A stretch of DNA of 18,492 bases from JALZAH01 sp051000755 (GCA_051000755.1 JBPCNZ010000067.1:1-18492), one strand, 5' to 3'; positions 1 to 6,687 are shown, counted from the first letter of the stretch. A program made the numbers and translations. Notes: a model not told the origin generated them from the letters alone.

Positions 1-245
1 GGATGCGGCGGGGGGGGGGGGGTGGGGGGAGCCTCGGCCAGATTGGTAGCCCGGGCCGTCCGGCGCCGGACCGCCCGCAGGTACCACACCGCCACTGCGA
101 TCGTCACGACGGCGACGGCGAAGGCGAACGGCCCGACGGCCCATCCCGTGAGGATGCTGTGGGCGTCGACGACTTGGGGGCCGCCTCCCATGCCGCCGGA
201 GCCCATCGCGTTCCCGTCTGTGGCCAACGCCGTCATGGCGACCAT
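1..245 (-). CDS. CtaG-like cytochrome c oxidase assembly protein, N-terminal fragment (3' end outside window)
   Basis: Only the first 81 codons are visible. After a short Met/Gly-rich N-terminus there is a Trp-Ala-Val-Gly-Pro-Phe stretch and one membrane helix ending in YLRAVRRR. This W...P...helix...Y-L-x-x-V-R-R arrangement is what I expect at the start of the caa3-type CtaG family (PF09678), which helps put copper into cytochrome oxidase. The ATG at 245-243 follows a strong Shine-Dalgarno (GGGGGGAGG, 4 bases away) in the 33-base gap after the Sco fusion gene, so it is probably the third gene of that operon. An alternative ATG lies at 236. The visible C-terminal part turns proline-rich across a 13-base C tract at the window edge, where an indel could easily change the frame. 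The family call rests on one helix plus context. Confidence 0.6.
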   Translation of the reverse strand, partial: MVAMTALATDGNAMGSGGMGGGPQVVDAHSILTGWAVGPFAFAVAVVTIAVAVWYLRAVRRRTARATNLAEAPPTPPPPPH

Positions 246-278
246 GGTGCCTCCCCCCGGCGTCGTAGTCTCACCGCC

Positions 279-1277
279 TCACGCGCCCTGGTATCCATCG
301 GCCAGCAGGTGTTCGAGGGTGGTGGCGAACCCGGAGGGCTGCTCGGTGTCGTCGATCTGGAGGTGGGCCATGCCGTCGGGGGTGTAGACGAGGGTGTAGC
401 CCGCATGCACGACCTGGTAGCCGGTGCCCTTTGCCGGGGTCGGATTCGAGGCCGCCGACGTGGCGTCGTTCTGGGGGGTGTCGGCGTAGGACAGGGGCAT
501 GCCGACGCTACGCTCGGCCTGGTGGATCTGATCATCGGTGCCGGCCAGGCCGATGAACGACGGGTCGAAGTTGTTGAGCCACGCCCGGATGACCGGCGGG
601 GTGTCGCGCACCGGATCGGTGGTCACGAACACCACCTTGATCCGGGCCCTCTCCGCAGCCGGCAGGCGCTTGAGGGTCTGGGCGGTGAGGGCCATGTTGA
701 TGGGGCACACGTCGGGACAGTTCGTGTAACCGAAGTACACCAGGGTGATGGCCCCGGCGGTCTGGGTGGTCAGGTTGAACGGTTGACCGGACGTGTCGGT
801 CAGGGTCAGATCCGGTTTGGTATAGGAGACGGGGAGCACGGTGGCGCCCGGGTAGCGGGAGCTCTGCTCGGTGGACCCGGCCACCTGGGTGCAGCCAACC
901 GTCTCGCCCCCGCCGCATGCCGCGGCCGACCCCGAACCCCGCAGCAGGCGGCCGCCGACGAAGGCCCCTCCGGCCAGGACGACGACCGCCGCCATCGCCG
1001 CCACCAGCACCCGCACGGGGACCCGCCGGCCGGTGGGGCTGGGGGCGGGGCCGGAGGGGATGGCGGCCAGGATCCGGTCGGTCGTGTCGGGAACGGCCTC
1101 GGCCTGGCGGACCCGGATACGTCGGGCCAGGGCCTCGGACCTCTCGGTGAAGCGACGGCAGTCGGCGCAGCGGGCGACGTGGCTGTCGAGGACGGATCGA
1201 TCCATGCCCGGGTCCTCGCCGTCGATCAGGGCGGAGAGGGCCTCGCGCATCGCCGAGCACGTCTGGTCGGCGCTCAC
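279..1277 (-). CDS. Anti-sigma (zf-HC2) - Sco1/SenC fusion protein, membrane-anchored
   Basis: This 332-aa protein joins two domains normally found apart. Residues about 1-60 are a zf-HC2/anti-sigma zinc domain with H33-x3-C37-x2-C40. Residues about 88-110 form one transmembrane helix. Residues about 145-332 are a Sco1/SenC thioredoxin-fold domain with the copper motif C187-P-D-V-C191 and the distal His at 291 (VVHAGYTLVY). Sco proteins deliver copper to the CuA site of cytochrome oxidase or act as thiol reductants; zf-HC2 domains bind and hold ECF sigma factors in the cytoplasm. The topology fits a sensor: sigma-binding side in, copper/thiol side out. The GTG start at 1277 overlaps the stop of the PCu(A)C gene (GTGA), so the two are translationally coupled; an alternative ATG lies nine codons in. 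There is no frame break between the domains. The domain calls are firm; the sensing role is inferred. Confidence 0.9.
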   Translation of the reverse strand: MSADQTCSAMREALSALIDGEDPGMDRSVLDSHVARCADCRRFTERSEALARRIRVRQAEAVPDTTDRILAAIPSGPAPSPTGRRVPVRVLVAAMAAVVVLAGGAFVGGRLLRGSGSAAACGGGETVGCTQVAGSTEQSSRYPGATVLPVSYTKPDLTLTDTSGQPFNLTTQTAGAITLVYFGYTNCPDVCPINMALTAQTLKRLPAAERARIKVVFVTTDPVRDTPPVIRAWLNNFDPSFIGLAGTDDQIHQAERSVGMPLSYADTPQNDATSAASNPTPAKGTGYQVVHAGYTLVYTPDGMAHLQIDDTEQPSGFATTLEHLLADGYQGA

Positions 1278-1789
1278 CGGGCCCCCATCGAGGCCGGGGC
1301 CATCGAGGTGAGGGGGACGACGGGCACGGGGAAGGTGACCGAGCCGCCGTGGGCGAAGCGCAGGGTCATGGTGAGCCGTTGGCCTTGCCGCACAGGGACC
1401 CGCAGCCCTTCCAGCATGACGTGATCGTGGCCGGGCGCCAGGGTCACCTCCCGGTCGCCGGGAACGGTGACACCGGCCAGCGGGGTCATGGTCTCCATGT
1501 CCCCGACGGAGGTCTCGGCGTGCATCGTCGCCGATGACGCCACCGCCGTCGAAGCCCCGATCAGGGTGTCGGCGGTGCTTCCGGTGTTGCGCAGGGTCAC
1601 ATAGAACGCGGCCACGCTCGGACTGGGGGGAGCCGGGACGAAGGGGTGGATGACCTCGACGGTACCGGCCCGGCCGACCACGGTGGCGGCGTTGCCGGCC
1701 GGGGCCGACCCGCAGCTGGCGGCCACGACCGCCGTCGCGACCAGGGCCATGGCGAACGGCAGGCGCCGGGAACGGTCGGGTCGGGGCAC
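1274..1789 (-). CDS. PCu(A)C copper chaperone, exported lipoprotein
   Basis: This 171-aa protein starts with an Arg-rich n-region (DRSRR), a hydrophobic stretch and a lipobox-like A-A-S-C26, so it is probably a surface lipoprotein. The mature part carries the exact copper motif of the PCu(A)C family: H90-x10-M101-x21-H123-x-M125. PCu(A)C proteins bind Cu(I) outside the cytoplasm and pass it to Sco and cytochrome oxidase. It is the first gene of an operon with the Sco fusion (4-base GTGA overlap) and CtaG. I chose the GTG at 1789 because it gives a compact signal peptide. A GTG at 1816 lies about 10 bases after the -10 of the ECF-type promoter and could be a leaderless start; the ATG at 1750 would remove the charged n-region. 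Confidence 0.9.
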   Translation of the reverse strand: MPRPDRSRRLPFAMALVATAVVAASCGSAPAGNAATVVGRAGTVEVIHPFVPAPPSPSVAAFYVTLRNTGSTADTLIGASTAVASSATMHAETSVGDMETMTPLAGVTVPGDREVTLAPGHDHVMLEGLRVPVRQGQRLTMTLRFAHGGSVTFPVPVVPLTSMAPASMGAR

Positions 1790-1825
1790 CCGCCGGTTGA
1801 TGTCGGAGCACGGCACGCTGGGATA

Positions 1826-1851
1826 GACGGCCCGGGGGCGGCAATGGTTCC
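1826..1851 (-). promoter_or_regulatory. Predicted ECF sigma promoter of the copper operon
   Basis: Read on the minus strand, GGAACC (1851-1846) is followed after 16 bases by CGTC (1829-1826). This matches the general ECF promoter pattern GGAAC-N16/17-CGTC. It lies 37 bases upstream of the chosen PCu(A)C start and within the gap shared with the divergent sigma factor gene, which is the natural candidate to use it. Confidence 0.7.
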
Positions 1852-1911
1852 CGGCGCCCTGTCCCCGGCGGCGCCGGCGGCTGGCGTTGGCGCGTTCGGA
1901 GGGCGGAATCG

Positions 1912-1917
1912 TAACGT
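1912..1917 (+). promoter_or_regulatory. Candidate -10 box for the ECF sigma gene
   Basis: TAACGT fits TANNNT and ends 8 bases before the GTG at 1926. That would place the transcript start at or next to the start codon, giving a leaderless mRNA. I see no good -35 box (TTGGCG at 1887 is 19 bases away), so this is weak on its own. Confidence 0.35.
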
Positions 1918-1925
1918 TGGAGGCC

Positions 1926-2465
1926 GTGGACCCCCTCACCCACCTCTTGGTCGCGGCCCGCGATGGCGACCGCGACGCGCTGGGCGACCTCGTGGCCAGG
2001 ACCCAGCCCGACGTGTGGCGCTTCTGTGCCTCCATCGTCGGGGCCGGGGGAGCCGACGACGCCTCCCAGGAGACGTACCTGCGGGCCTGGCGCTCGGCCC
2101 AGGGCTTCCGGGCCGAGGCGTCGGCCAAGACGTGGCTCCTGGCCATCGCCCGGCGGGTGTGCTGGGACCAGGCCAAGAAGGAGCGGAACCACACCGCCCG
2201 GGTGGTGGCCGCGGGGCCGATCCTGGCCCCTGCCGTCGTCTCCGACCACGGGGACAACGTCGCCCTCGAGGACCTGGTGTCCCGCCTGACCCCGGAGCGC
2301 CGCAGCGTGTTCTACCTGACCCAGATCCTCGGGCTGTCCTACGAGGAGGCCGCCGAGGTGTGCAACTGCCCGGTGGGGACCATCCGGTCCCGGTTGGCCC
2401 GGGCCCGGGGCGAGTTGATCGGCGAGGTCGACCCCGGGCGCCGCCAGACCGGCCCTTCGACGTGA
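1926..2465 (+). CDS. ECF (group IV) RNA polymerase sigma factor
   Basis: This 179-aa protein has sigma region 2 at about residues 15-85, including DDASQETYLRAWR and the following TWLLAIARR, and region 4 at about 115-165, with LTPERRSVFYL and the helix-turn-helix LSYEEAAEVCNCPVGTIRSRL. Length and the absence of regions 1 and 3 fit an ECF sigma factor. It is divergent from the PCu(A)C operon, 136 bases away, and that operon encodes a zf-HC2 domain, the usual partner of this sigma class. The frame stays open upstream to a TTG at 1887, but the upstream residues look non-coding. I chose GTG 1926, which follows a TAACGT box at leaderless spacing. Region 4 contains a C-x-C pair but there is no separate Cys-rich C-terminal domain like that of copper-sensing CorE. 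Confidence 0.93.
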   Translation: MDPLTHLLVAARDGDRDALGDLVARTQPDVWRFCASIVGAGGADDASQETYLRAWRSAQGFRAEASAKTWLLAIARRVCWDQAKKERNHTARVVAAGPILAPAVVSDHGDNVALEDLVSRLTPERRSVFYLTQILGLSYEEAAEVCNCPVGTIRSRLARARGELIGEVDPGRRQTGPST

Positions 2466-2548
2466 ACCGGGGTGACCCCCGACCCAGACGGTGACGAAGG
2501 TCAGGCCCCGGGCCTTGAGGGCGGGGAGGACGGTCCCGCGAGGGTGAC

Positions 2549-2579
2549 TTGCCTTGGGTCGGCCCCTTCTGCCTAGGTT
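2549..2579 (+). promoter_or_regulatory. Weak candidate promoter for DUF929-VKOR
   Basis: TTGCCT (2549-2554) and TAGGTT (2574-2579, TANNNT type) are 19 bases apart in the 165-base gap after the sigma gene, giving a leader of about 45 bases with a GGAG ribosome site. The spacing is long. TTGACA at 2578 has no matching -10. Confidence 0.3.
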
Positions 2580-2630
2580 GACACCCGCGGACTTTCACCC
2601 TGTTCCGCCCTCCTGGACCCTGGAGCCTGG

Positions 2631-3842
2631 ATGAACCAGCCAAAGCGACCGGCGGCCCCGTCCGGCAAGCCCGACTCTGCCAAGGCCAAAGGCAAGGCGG
2701 GCAACGGCGCGGGGGCGCCGAAGAGCCAGGTCCCGCCCCGGGGCAACAAGGGCCGACCCCGATCACCGGGGGCCCGGCCCAAGCCGTCCGCCACCAGGCC
2801 CAGCACCCCGGGATCCGCCACCCCGGGATCCGGCACCCCGGGATCCAGCACCCCGGGATCCGGCACCCCGGGATCCGGCACCCCGGGATCCGGCACCAGA
2901 GAGCAGGCCCCGATGCCATCGAAGGCCGGTTCGAGCTCCACGGGCGGCGGTCAGGGAGCGGCATGGGAACGGCGGCGCCAGCAGCGCCAACGACGCAACC
3001 TGGCCACCCTGGCTTCGGTCGCGGTCGTCGCCGTGGTCGTGGCCCTGGTCGTGATCAAGGTCGTCTCCGGCAACGGCTCGGCCAAGGTCACGGTGGCGCC
3101 GGGGGCGGTCGTCAGCCAGGTCACCGCCGTGCCCGTGTCGGCCCTGGTGGCGGCGGCCGGCAGCGCCGGATCCGGGGCCATCAGTCCGCCGATCAGCTAC
3201 CAGGGCCCGCCGGTGCCCCCCGGTGCCAAGCCGTCGATCCTCTATGTCGGCGCCGAGTACTGCCCCTACTGCGCGGCCGAGCGGTGGCCGATGGTGATGG
3301 CCCTGGCCCAGTTCGGGTCATTCTCCGGCCTAGGCGCCACTACTTCGTCGAGCTCGGATGCCAACCCCAACACCCCGACGTTCTCGTTCCACGGGGCCAG
3401 CTACACCAGCCCGTTCCTCAACTTCACCGGGGTCGAACAGCAGAACCGGACGGGCGGCACCCTTGACAAGCTGACGCCGGCCCAGACGGCGCTGGTCCAG
3501 AAGTACGACGCCGCTCCCTACGTCAGCGCCCAGTCGGCCGGCACCATCCCGTTCGTGATGTTCGGGAGCAAGTTCCTCATCTCCGGCGCCTCCTACGACT
3601 CGTCCGCCCTGGCCAACCTGAGCATGACCCGGGCAGCCCAGATCCTGAGCGGCACCGCCGACGCGTCGGCCGCCAGCACCTCCAAGCTGGCTGCGGTTTC
3701 CATCAATGCCAAGGCCGCCGCCGCCCACATCGTCGGTGCCACCTGCTCGCTGACCAACAACCAGCCGGCCAAGGTGTGCGGCCAGGTGCCCGACAACCTC
3801 AAGACCGGCGGGGGAGGGTCCAGCGGTAAGGGCAGCAAGTGA
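2631..3842 (+). CDS. DUF929 membrane-anchored thioredoxin-like protein (CPYC)
   Basis: This 403-aa protein has three parts. Residues 1-122 are a Lys/Pro/Ser/Gly-rich cytoplasmic arm that includes a five-residue repeat (TPGSG) at about 59-89. Residues 124-145 are a transmembrane helix after a basic RRRQQRQRR patch. Residues about 190-370 are the extracytoplasmic domain with C211-P-Y-C214 followed by AAERW, the SSSDANPNTPTFSF stretch and a Thr-Ile-Pro (P307) that may be the thioredoxin cis-proline. These match DUF929 (PF06053). The C-terminus has another Cys pair (C372, C383). The ATG at 2631 has a GGAG five bases upstream. VKOR follows 27 bases after the stop, so this protein is probably the thiol oxidase or isomerase partner that VKOR re-oxidises. 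The family is poorly characterised, so its substrates are unknown. Confidence 0.87.
   Translation: MNQPKRPAAPSGKPDSAKAKGKAGNGAGAPKSQVPPRGNKGRPRSPGARPKPSATRPSTPGSATPGSGTPGSSTPGSGTPGSGTPGSGTREQAPMPSKAGSSSTGGGQGAAWERRRQQRQRRNLATLASVAVVAVVVALVVIKVVSGNGSAKVTVAPGAVVSQVTAVPVSALVAAAGSAGSGAISPPISYQGPPVPPGAKPSILYVGAEYCPYCAAERWPMVMALAQFGSFSGLGATTSSSSDANPNTPTFSFHGASYTSPFLNFTGVEQQNRTGGTLDKLTPAQTALVQKYDAAPYVSAQSAGTIPFVMFGSKFLISGASYDSSALANLSMTRAAQILSGTADASAASTSKLAAVSINAKAAAAHIVGATCSLTNNQPAKVCGQVPDNLKTGGGGSSGKGSK
2803..2892 (+). repeat. In-frame 15-bp minisatellite, 6 copies
   Basis: Six tandem copies of a 15-base unit (core CACCCCGGGATCC, spaced exactly 15 bases by GGATCC at 2811, 2826, 2841, 2856, 2871 and 2886) encode T-P-G-S-x in the N-terminal arm of the DUF929 protein. 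Copies differ at only one or two bases. Because the unit is a multiple of three, copy number can change without breaking the frame. Confidence 0.95.
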
Positions 3843-3869
3843 GATGACCGCCACCGCGGTCACCGAGCC

Positions 3870-4340
3870 GTGACCGACGAGGCCTTCCCCGCGCCGTGGC
3901 CGGCTCTGGTCACCTTCGTGCTGTGCATCGCCGGCACCGGCATCTCCGGCTACCTGACCTACGTGCACTTCAACAACCCGACCGGGTTGGCCTGCCCCGC
4001 CACGGGGATCATCGACTGCGCCAAGGTGGTCACCAGCTCCTATTCGGTGATCGCCGGGGTACCGGTACCGGTCGCCGGCCTGGCCTTCTTCGTGGCCATG
4101 GCCGCCCTGTGCTCGCCGTGGGCGTGGCGCTCGGCCCGGCCCGTGCTGCGCTGGATCCGGGTGGCGGGGGCGGTGACCGGGGTGGTGATGATCGCCTGGC
4201 TCATCTACGCCGAGCTGTTCCGCCTCGACGCCCTGTGCCTGTGGTGCACGTCGGTGCACGTGATCACCGTGCTGCTGTTCATCGCCGTCGCCTTCACCAC
4301 GGCGTCGGTGACGGCGGTGCGGGTCCCGGCTGACGACTGA
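3870..4340 (+). CDS. VKOR family disulfide-forming membrane protein
   Basis: This 156-aa membrane protein has about four helices (roughly 10-31, 58-80, 96-115, 127-148). It carries the hallmarks of bacterial vitamin K epoxide reductase homologues: loop cysteines C42 and C50 (in GIIDC), the conserved Ser/Gly region after it (SSYSVIAGVPV), and the active-site C123-L-W-C126 before the last helix. VKOR passes electrons from periplasmic thiols to quinone and re-oxidises a thioredoxin-like partner, here most likely the upstream DUF929 CPYC protein. The GTG at 3870 overlaps the stop of a nine-codon reading frame (3844-3873) and has no strong Shine-Dalgarno, so it may rely on coupling. It converges with the next gene, stops three bases apart. 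Confidence 0.93.
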   Translation: MTDEAFPAPWPALVTFVLCIAGTGISGYLTYVHFNNPTGLACPATGIIDCAKVVTSSYSVIAGVPVPVAGLAFFVAMAALCSPWAWRSARPVLRWIRVAGAVTGVVMIAWLIYAELFRLDALCLWCTSVHVITVLLFIAVAFTTASVTAVRVPADD

Positions 4341-4343
4341 GCT

Positions 4344-4987
4344 TCAGTCGACCCGACCGTTGCGCCTCCGCAGCAAAGACGCTCCGGGGATGGAAGCCAG
4401 CTGCTGGCTGAGGTCGTCGAACAGCTCGACCATGTGCTGGGTGTTGGAGGCCACCGCGGCCATGCCGTACTTCGGGTCGGCCAGGGCGCCGACGGCGGCC
4501 AGATTCCGGCCCAGGTCGTCCACCAGTTCGGGGAGCCGGCCCACGACCGGGGCCAGGTTCTCGAGCATCGGAGCCAGGGCGTGCAGACCGGGTGCGGCCT
4601 CGGCCAGGATCGGGACCAGGTCCTGGCCGAGAGGGGCCAGCTCCATGAGGGCGGGGCTGGCCTCGGAGAGGACGGGCAACAGCTCCCGGAGCAGGGGGGC
4701 GGCCTCGTCGAGCAGGGGAGCCATCTGGGCCAGGGAGTTGGCGAACAGGCGGAGGGTGGGCAACGATTCAGCCAGGACAGGAGCGAAGGTGCGGCGCAAC
4801 ACGGCGGCGTCCTCGAGGAGGGCGACGGCCCCCGGAAGGATCTCCTCGACCTCGGTGAGGAGGTGGTCGAGGCGGATGGCCAGGGGGCCAGCACCCCCAC
4901 GGTGAGCCACGAGCCGACGACGACGCCGCGGCCCATCCGCCAAACGGGCCGCAGCGGCGGCGGTACGAGGTTGGTCCAGTCGTTCAC
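4344..4987 (-). pseudogene. Membrane-anchored heptad-proline helical protein, probable -1 base frameshift
   Basis: No family recognised. Two reading frames together make one sensible protein. The first starts at GTG 4987 with an excellent Shine-Dalgarno (GGGGAGG, 5 bases away) and encodes VNDWTNLVPPPLRPVW and then a membrane anchor (VVVGSWLTVGVL). The second, open from 4943 to 4344, continues PLAIRLDHLLTEVEEILPG and a long helical tract. One extra base near the G5 run at 4883-4887 (or the C5 run at 4894-4898) would join them into about 214 aa. In the second frame, prolines fall on a strict seven-residue lattice (11 prolines between residues 55 and 132 of that frame), with patterns such as APLLxEL. 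The tail ends in a basic LLRRRNGR. The long helical P-L-x-x-L tract recalls the C-terminal part of MCE proteins, but no MCE domain is visible. It could be a sequencing error rather than a real pseudogene. Confidence 0.6.
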
Positions 4988-5078
4988 GTCTGCCTCCCCG
5001 GTAGACCCCCCGGCTTGCAGCGGAGCGTAGCCCGTCGTCGTGGGGTGGGGATCTGGGGAATGGCGTCCCCGGGTGCGC

Positions 5079-6638
5079 TCAGCGGGGTGGGTAGAGCGAG
5101 TAGTCGGGGAAGTTGCCGAACAACCGCTCGGCCGGGCCCTCCGGCCCGAGGGTGACGGCGCTGACGAGCAGGTCGCCACCCACGAAGGCTCCCTTCCACG
5201 AACCGCCGAGTCCGCCGAAGACCTCGTCTCGGTCACCACGCGAGCGGGGCTTGTTGATCCCCACCTTGAACGACTGGAGCTGCTCGGCCACCCGGTAGGC
5301 GAAGTCGAGGTCGTCGGTGGCCACGCTGCCCACCAGGGATCCGTTGGAGGCGTTCATGGCCGCCAGCAACTCGGCTTCGGTGTCGACCACCACGACCGAG
5401 TCGAGGGGCCCGAACGGCTCGGCGTGGTGCAGGGACCACGCCGCCGGCGGGTTGAGGATGCAGGCGGGGGCAACGTAGGCGGACGTGTCCTGGGCGTCGA
5501 GGAACCACCCGTCACCGGGTGATCCCTTGAACAGCGGGATCCCGCCACCACCGACGCCCTCGTCGAAGGCGCCGGCCAGCTCGGCTGCCTTGGTGGCGTG
5601 GATGACGGGGCCGAAGTCCAGGTCGGGGAGGGGCCCGTCGGGGCTCTCGACGGCCAGGGGGTGCCCGAAGCGGACGCTGTGGAGGACAGGGAGGTAGTTC
5701 TCCAAGAAAGCCGGGAACAACCGGCGTTGCACCACGTAACGGGGGTAGGCGGTACAGCGCTGCTTGGCGTACTCGAAGCCCTTCCGGAGGTGCTGAGCCA
5801 GCTGGTGCCACTGGGAGAAGTCCCAGATCCCCCACGTGTTGAGGCCCTCCTGCTCGAGCATGTGGCGCCGGCCGGTGTCGGCCAGGGACACTGCGGCCCG
5901 GCGCCCGTTGGCCCGCCCGCCGACGAAGGCCAGGGCGCCGATCCCGTCCGAGCGGATGAGGGCATCGCCCAGCTGGCCGCCGATGCCCGACAGCAACGTG
6001 ACCGGCAGCCCCGCCCGGCGCATCAGGGCGTGGGCCAGGGTCAGGCAGTGGAAGCCACCCTGGCTGGGGGTCTTGGCCACCACCGCGTTGCCGGCCAGGG
6101 CCTGGACCGCCTCGGCGTGGACCTGGACGCTCATGGGGTAGTTCCAGCTGGCGATGTTCGACACCGGGCCGGGCAGGGGGCCCCGGCGGTCATCACCCGA
6201 CCCCAGCTGGCGCTCGATCTCCCCGACGTACCAGCGCACCCCGTCGAGGCAGCGGTCCACGTCGGCGCACGCCAGCCGCCACGGCTTGCCGATCTCCCAT
6301 ACCAGTAGGAGGGCCAGCAGGTCCCGATGCTCCGTCATGGCGTCGACCGCGGCGGTGACCCGGGCCTTGCGTTCGTCGAGGTCCACCCGGCCCCACTCCT
6401 CGTGCTCCCGGCAGGCGTCGGCCACGGCGGCAACGGCCACGTCGTGGGAGATGCGCGGCGGTCCCGCGATCGGGGTGCCGTCGACGGGGGTGACATGGTC
6501 GCCGGGGATCCCGACGCGCTGCCACTCGCCGCCGATCAGGTTGCGCAGCCGGTCCGAGTCGAACGCCTCGGGGGCGACGGAGACACAGCGGGTGTAGGTC
6601 TCCCACCAGCTGGTACCCGGTTTCAGACGAAGACCCAT
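5079..6638 (-). CDS. NAD(P)-dependent aldehyde dehydrogenase family protein
   Basis: This 519-aa protein has the full ALDH fold in order: N166 in SWNYPM (oxyanion Asn), K189 in AVVAKTPSQ (cofactor binding), E262 in HMLEQEGL at the place of the general base, and C295 in AKQRCTAYPRY as the nucleophile. The spacings (N166-E262 96, E262-C295 33) match the family closely. The usual ELGGK box is changed to EQEGL, so it belongs to a divergent subgroup and its aldehyde substrate cannot be read from sequence. The ATG at 6638 follows GGAGGG at good spacing. It is divergent from the flavin reductase gene, with only 49 bases between starts. The stop is 91 bases before the heptad-proline gene on the same strand. 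Confidence 0.92.
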   Translation of the reverse strand: MGLRLKPGTSWWETYTRCVSVAPEAFDSDRLRNLIGGEWQRVGIPGDHVTPVDGTPIAGPPRISHDVAVAAVADACREHEEWGRVDLDERKARVTAAVDAMTEHRDLLALLLVWEIGKPWRLACADVDRCLDGVRWYVGEIERQLGSGDDRRGPLPGPVSNIASWNYPMSVQVHAEAVQALAGNAVVAKTPSQGGFHCLTLAHALMRRAGLPVTLLSGIGGQLGDALIRSDGIGALAFVGGRANGRRAAVSLADTGRRHMLEQEGLNTWGIWDFSQWHQLAQHLRKGFEYAKQRCTAYPRYVVQRRLFPAFLENYLPVLHSVRFGHPLAVESPDGPLPDLDFGPVIHATKAAELAGAFDEGVGGGGIPLFKGSPGDGWFLDAQDTSAYVAPACILNPPAAWSLHHAEPFGPLDSVVVVDTEAELLAAMNASNGSLVGSVATDDLDFAYRVAEQLQSFKVGINKPRSRGDRDEVFGGLGGSWKGAFVGGDLLVSAVTLGPEGPAERLFGNFPDYSLYPPR

Positions 6639-6671
6639 TGCTTACCCTCCCACATGCGGTCGCGAACCCGG

Positions 6672-6677
6672 ACGGTA
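6672..6677 (-). promoter_or_regulatory. Candidate -10 box for the aldehyde dehydrogenase gene
   Basis: TACCGT on the minus strand (TANNNT type) would start a transcript near 6665, giving a short leader that contains the GGAGGG site. It overlaps the opposite-strand -10 by two bases. Confidence 0.4.
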
Positions 6678-6681
6678 GCAT
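6676..6681 (+). promoter_or_regulatory. Candidate -10 box, leaderless flavin reductase transcript
   Basis: TAGCAT ends six bases before the ATG at 6688, and there is no Shine-Dalgarno. This is the classic actinobacterial leaderless arrangement, where the transcript begins at the start codon. Confidence 0.5.
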
Positions 6682-6687
6682 CACCGG

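Noticed and set aside
3..1424. Long plus-strand frame opposite the copper operon
   Set aside because: Gly/Arg/His-rich with no motif; it is the shadow of the three minus-strand genes, which carry clear domain signatures.
1278..2249. One long minus-strand frame that would add 324 residues to the Sco fusion protein
   Set aside because: The upstream part is Arg/Gly/Pro/His-rich antisense to the sigma gene and out of frame with PCu(A)C. The GTG at 1277 with GTGA overlap is the proper start.
2803..2892. Cloning-site contamination because of repeated CCCGGGATCC
   Set aside because: The repeats keep the reading frame of a real gene and have single-base variation, so they are a natural minisatellite.
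2573..2941. Minus-strand frame with PDPGVPDPGV repeats
   Set aside because: It is the mirror of the minisatellite in the DUF929 gene and has no independent support.
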